From Burkholderiales bacterium (lineage in GTDB: Bacteria > Pseudomonadota > Gammaproteobacteria > Burkholderiales > Burkholderiaceae_C), in NCBI GenBank assembly GCA_028868995.1, contig JAGWTH010000039.1:1-35631 (forward strand): DNA of 35,631 nt. The letters run 5' to 3'. The position numbers and the translations under genes were made by a program. The stretch's first letter is position 1, and the number at the start of each line of letters is the position of its first letter. Below are positions 34,055-35,631 of the stretch, one piece after another. The notes below the pieces were generated by a model. The model had not been told where the DNA came from. It searched no databases and saw nothing but the letters and a program-made list of their open reading frames with translations.

Positions 34055-34105
34055 GGCTTGCGCTGGATCAACCCGATGCGGCAAAGGGTCATCCCGGCTT
34101 TCCGT

Positions 34106-34136
34106 TTGACCTTACCATGGTGGCAAGGTTCAAGCT
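34106..34136 (+). promoter_or_regulatory. CueR-type promoter/operator of copZ-cueR
   Basis: The operator is 34109-34129, ACCTTACC at the left and GGCAAGGT at the right, with central CATG. TTGACC (34106-34111) and CAAGCT (34131-34136) are 19 bases apart. Geometry is identical to the copA promoter. Confidence 0.8.
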
Positions 34137-34167
34137 TGCGGCCATCCCAACCACGAAAGGAATTCCC

Positions 34168-34365
34168 ATGAACCAGACCTTCCAGGTGCAAGGCATGAGC
34201 TGCGGCCACTGCGTGCACGCCGTCACCCAGGCCGTCCGCTCCGTGGACCCGCAGGCCGAGGTCAGGATCGACCTGCCCACCGGCAAGGTGGAGGTGCAGT
34301 CCGGCCAGGACCACGCCGCCATCGCCCGCGCCATCGAGGAAGAAGGCTACAAGGTCGCCGCGTGA
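34168..34365 (+). CDS. copZ: Heavy-metal-associated domain protein, copper chaperone CopZ
   Basis: The 65-residue protein is a single HMA domain with MSCGHC (Met10, Cys12, Cys15) binding Cu(I), and the usual ferredoxin-like beta-alpha-beta-beta-alpha-beta length. It should carry Cu(I) to CopA or CueR. GAAAGGA precedes ATG 34168. Its stop overlaps the GTG of cueR by four bases (GTGA). Confidence 0.93.
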   Translation: MNQTFQVQGMSCGHCVHAVTQAVRSVDPQAEVRIDLPTGKVEVQSGQDHAAIARAIEEEGYKVAA

Positions 34366-34781
34366 AGACGGCGGCCGCCGGCGCCGCCTGGCCGGTGAAC
34401 ATCGGCGAGGCGGCGCGCCTGTCGGGCGTGTCGGCCAAGATGGTCCGGCACTACGAGGGCCTGGGCTTGCTGGCCCGGGTCGCGCGCACCGGCAGCGGTT
34501 ATCGCCAGTACAGCGAGGCCGACGTGCACACGCTGCGCTTCATCAAGCGCGCGCGCGACCTCGGCTTCTCGATGGAGGAGATCGGCGAACTGGTGGACCT
34601 GTGGCGCAACCGCCGGCGCACCAGCGCCAGCGTGCGCCGCGTCGCGCAGAAGCACGCCGAGGACCTGGCCCAGCGCATCGCCGCCATGCAGGAGATGCGC
34701 CAGACGCTGCAGCACCTGATCCACTGCTGCCACGGTGACGAGCGGCCGGAGTGCCCGATCCTGGAGGAGCTGGCGCGCTAG
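34362..34781 (+). CDS. cueR: MerR-family copper-responsive regulator CueR
   Basis: The 139-residue protein starts with GTG in the copZ stop. It has the MerR helix-turn-helix and wing (NIGEAARLSGVSAKMVRHYE, 13-32; GYRQYSEADV), the dimer helix and a metal loop HCCHGDERPEC with Cys123 and Cys131, a C-x7-C spacing as in CueR. It should twist the 19-bp-spaced promoters at 34024-34054 and 34106-34136 when Cu(I) is bound, so controlling copA and its own operon. His124 and Cys122 beside the loop are extra possible ligands. Confidence 0.93.
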   Translation: MKTAAAGAAWPVNIGEAARLSGVSAKMVRHYEGLGLLARVARTGSGYRQYSEADVHTLRFIKRARDLGFSMEEIGELVDLWRNRRRTSASVRRVAQKHAEDLAQRIAAMQEMRQTLQHLIHCCHGDERPECPILEELAR

Positions 34782-34796
34782 CGTCCGGCCCCGCTT

Positions 34797-34837
34797 GTTG
34801 CGCGCAGGTAAAGGACCCGTCTTTACATTGGCGCAAC
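34797..34837. promoter_or_regulatory. Nested inverted repeat upstream of the LTXXQ protein gene
   Basis: Outer arms GTTGCGC (34797-34803) and GCGCAAC (34831-34837) and inner arms GTAAAG (34808-34813) and CTTTAC (34821-34826) share one centre at 34817, with four-base spacers on each side. The inner GTAAA/TTTAC pair resembles response-regulator half-sites. There is no T-run for a terminator. Confidence 0.5.
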
Positions 34838-34927
34838 GGCCGGGTGATGGAGGCGACACAGGCGCCTTCCACACTGCAAGGCATCGGGCCCCGGTCGAGC
34901 GGCCCGGCACCTTGAAAGGACCCTGTC

Positions 34928-35455
34928 ATGAGAGCTTACCGTCGCCACCTCCTCGCCGGCCTGGCCGCCACGGCCGCCGCCACCTTCCTCACCGTGTCCC
35001 AGGCCCAGACCCCGCCCCCCGGCCCTGCCGGCGGTCCCGGCCCGATGGCCGGCCAGGGTCCGATGATGGGACAGCGCGACCCGGCCCGCGCCGAGCAGTT
35101 CCGCGCCCGCATGGAACAGCGCATGGCCCAGCGCCTGGGCGAGCTGAAGCAGAAGCTGGCCATCACGCCGGCCCAGGAAGGCGCCTGGAGCACCTGGACG
35201 GCCGCGCTGAAGCCCACGCCGCACCAGCGCCCCGACCGCGCCCAGTTCGCGCAGCTGACCACCCCCGAGCGCATCGACCGCATGCGCGCCCTGCGCGCCC
35301 AGCACGAGGCCGAGATGGACAAGCGCCTGGACGCCACCAAGACCTTCTACACCGCGCTCGACGCCAGCCAGCAGAAGATCTTCGACCAGGAAAGCGCCCG
35401 CTTCATGGCCGGCGGCCGCCACGGCGGCTTCGGCGGACACCACCGGCGCGGCTGA
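34928..35455 (+). CDS. Periplasmic LTXXQ-motif (Spy/CpxP-like) protein
   Basis: The 175-residue protein has a signal peptide (basic MRAYRRHLLAG, hydrophobic core, cleavage likely after Ala26 in SQA). After a Pro/Gly-rich linker come helices with ITPAQ (79-83) and LDASQ (144-148), degenerate copies of the LTXXQ repeat of Spy and CpxP. It ends in a Gly/His/Arg-rich tail (GGRHGGFGGHHRRG) that could bind metal. Such proteins are ATP-free periplasmic chaperones or sensor modulators induced by envelope or metal stress. The copper genes lie just upstream. AAAGGA precedes the ATG. Confidence 0.88.
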   Translation: MRAYRRHLLAGLAATAAATFLTVSQAQTPPPGPAGGPGPMAGQGPMMGQRDPARAEQFRARMEQRMAQRLGELKQKLAITPAQEGAWSTWTAALKPTPHQRPDRAQFAQLTTPERIDRMRALRAQHEAEMDKRLDATKTFYTALDASQQKIFDQESARFMAGGRHGGFGGHHRRG

Positions 35456-35473
35456 AACCGGCACGGCACCAGC

Positions 35474-35500
35474 AAAGCCAGGCAATGCCTGGCTTTTTTC
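35474..35500 (+). terminator. Rho-independent terminator of the LTXXQ gene
   Basis: AAGCCAGG (35475-35482), loop CAATG, CCTGGCTT (35488-35495) and a run of six T (35494-35499) form a classic intrinsic terminator 19 bases after the stop. Confidence 0.9.
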
Positions 35501-35502
35501 TT

Positions 35503-35631
35503 GTGCGCCCAGCATGGGCGCGATCTTCGGGGTGCAAGTCCCCGGCCGAGCTGGCCACAGCGAGGCAAGTGAAACGCAACTGCGTGAGGGCGACCGAGCG
35601 TGGAGAGGAAGCGTGGAGCGTAAACCGTGAG
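35503..35631 (+). mobile_element. 5' end of a bacterial class C group II intron, cut by the window end
   Basis: From 35503 the sequence begins GTGCGCCCAGCATGGGCGC and continues with GGGGTGCAAGTCCCC, GTGAAACGCAACTGCGTGAG and GGAAGCGTGGAGCGTAAACC. This is the domain I start of a group II intron ribozyme and resembles the Oceanobacillus iheyensis IIC intron, as I remember it, at GUGYGCCCRGCAUGGGYGC and AGGAAGCGG..AAACC. It begins three bases after the T-run of a terminator, the known insertion preference of class C introns. Reverse transcriptase and domains V/VI lie beyond the window. Confidence 0.85.

Noticed and set aside
31821..34109. A long plus-strand frame opposite copA, rich in His and Gln
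   Set aside because: It is the mirror of copA in a high-GC genome; no domain is seen, and its far end runs into the copper operators.

Overview
The window reads as a stretch of chromosome from a high-GC betaproteobacterium, most likely of the Comamonadaceae (Variovorax/Ramlibacter/Acidovorax type). The reasons are the very GC-rich coding, the order mnmG-rsmG-lysE-parA-hydrolase-parB with parS sites inside the genes, and the mix of catabolic genes (acetoacetyl-CoA synthetase, MmgE/PrpD, cyclase-type hydrolase, old yellow enzyme, AsmA). The genus call is inference from memory of gene order, not a search. About 32 protein genes fill nearly all of it, and no intergenic gap exceeds 300 bases. No tRNA, rRNA or CRISPR was seen.

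Region 1 (228-6770) is a catabolic cluster for a pyridine ring. Reading leftward from a central promoter are a NicX-type 2,5-dihydroxypyridine dioxygenase, an alpha/beta hydrolase that fits N-formylmaleamate deformylase, an acyl-CoA-dehydrogenase-fold protein lacking the catalytic glutamate, and a molybdenum hydroxylase large subunit. Reading rightward are a flavin reductase and a MarR regulator. A perfect 14-bp palindrome sits between the two arms and is the likely MarR operator. The presence of an acyl-CoA-dehydrogenase-fold protein plus a flavin reductase suggests a two-component flavin hydroxylase feeding 2,5-dihydroxypyridine, a combination that differs from the known nic cluster.

Region 2 (6780-15988) holds metabolic and transport genes: an EamA exporter, acetoacetyl-CoA synthetase, a cyclase-family hydrolase, an NCS2 pyrimidine/purine permease, a hotdog thioesterase, a PduO-type cobalamin adenosyltransferase, an FAD-linked D-lactate-type dehydrogenase and an MmgE/PrpD protein.

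Region 3 (16004-23864, all minus) is the chromosome segregation and tRNA/rRNA modification block: mnmG, rsmG, lysE-type exporter, parA, an RBBP9-type hydrolase, parB, then a TPR/GT41 glycosyltransferase directly behind parB. Three parS sites lie inside mnmG and rsmG, which points to closeness to the replication origin.

Region 4 (23973-31759) has an FMN reductase with a YkgJ Cys-cluster protein, an aldehyde dehydrogenase, a Crp/Fnr-type regulator, a class II aldolase-family protein, an AsmA protein, a beta-class glutathione transferase followed by an old yellow enzyme, and a hemerythrin-domain protein with an Fnr/Anr-type box.

Region 5 (31818-34781) is a copper-resistance unit: copA on the minus strand and copZ-cueR on the plus strand, each with its own CueR-type operator in a 19-bp promoter spacer. 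Region 6 (34782-35631) has a periplasmic LTXXQ (Spy-like) protein behind a striking nested inverted repeat. Its terminator is followed after three bases by the 5' end of a class C group II intron, which runs off the window.
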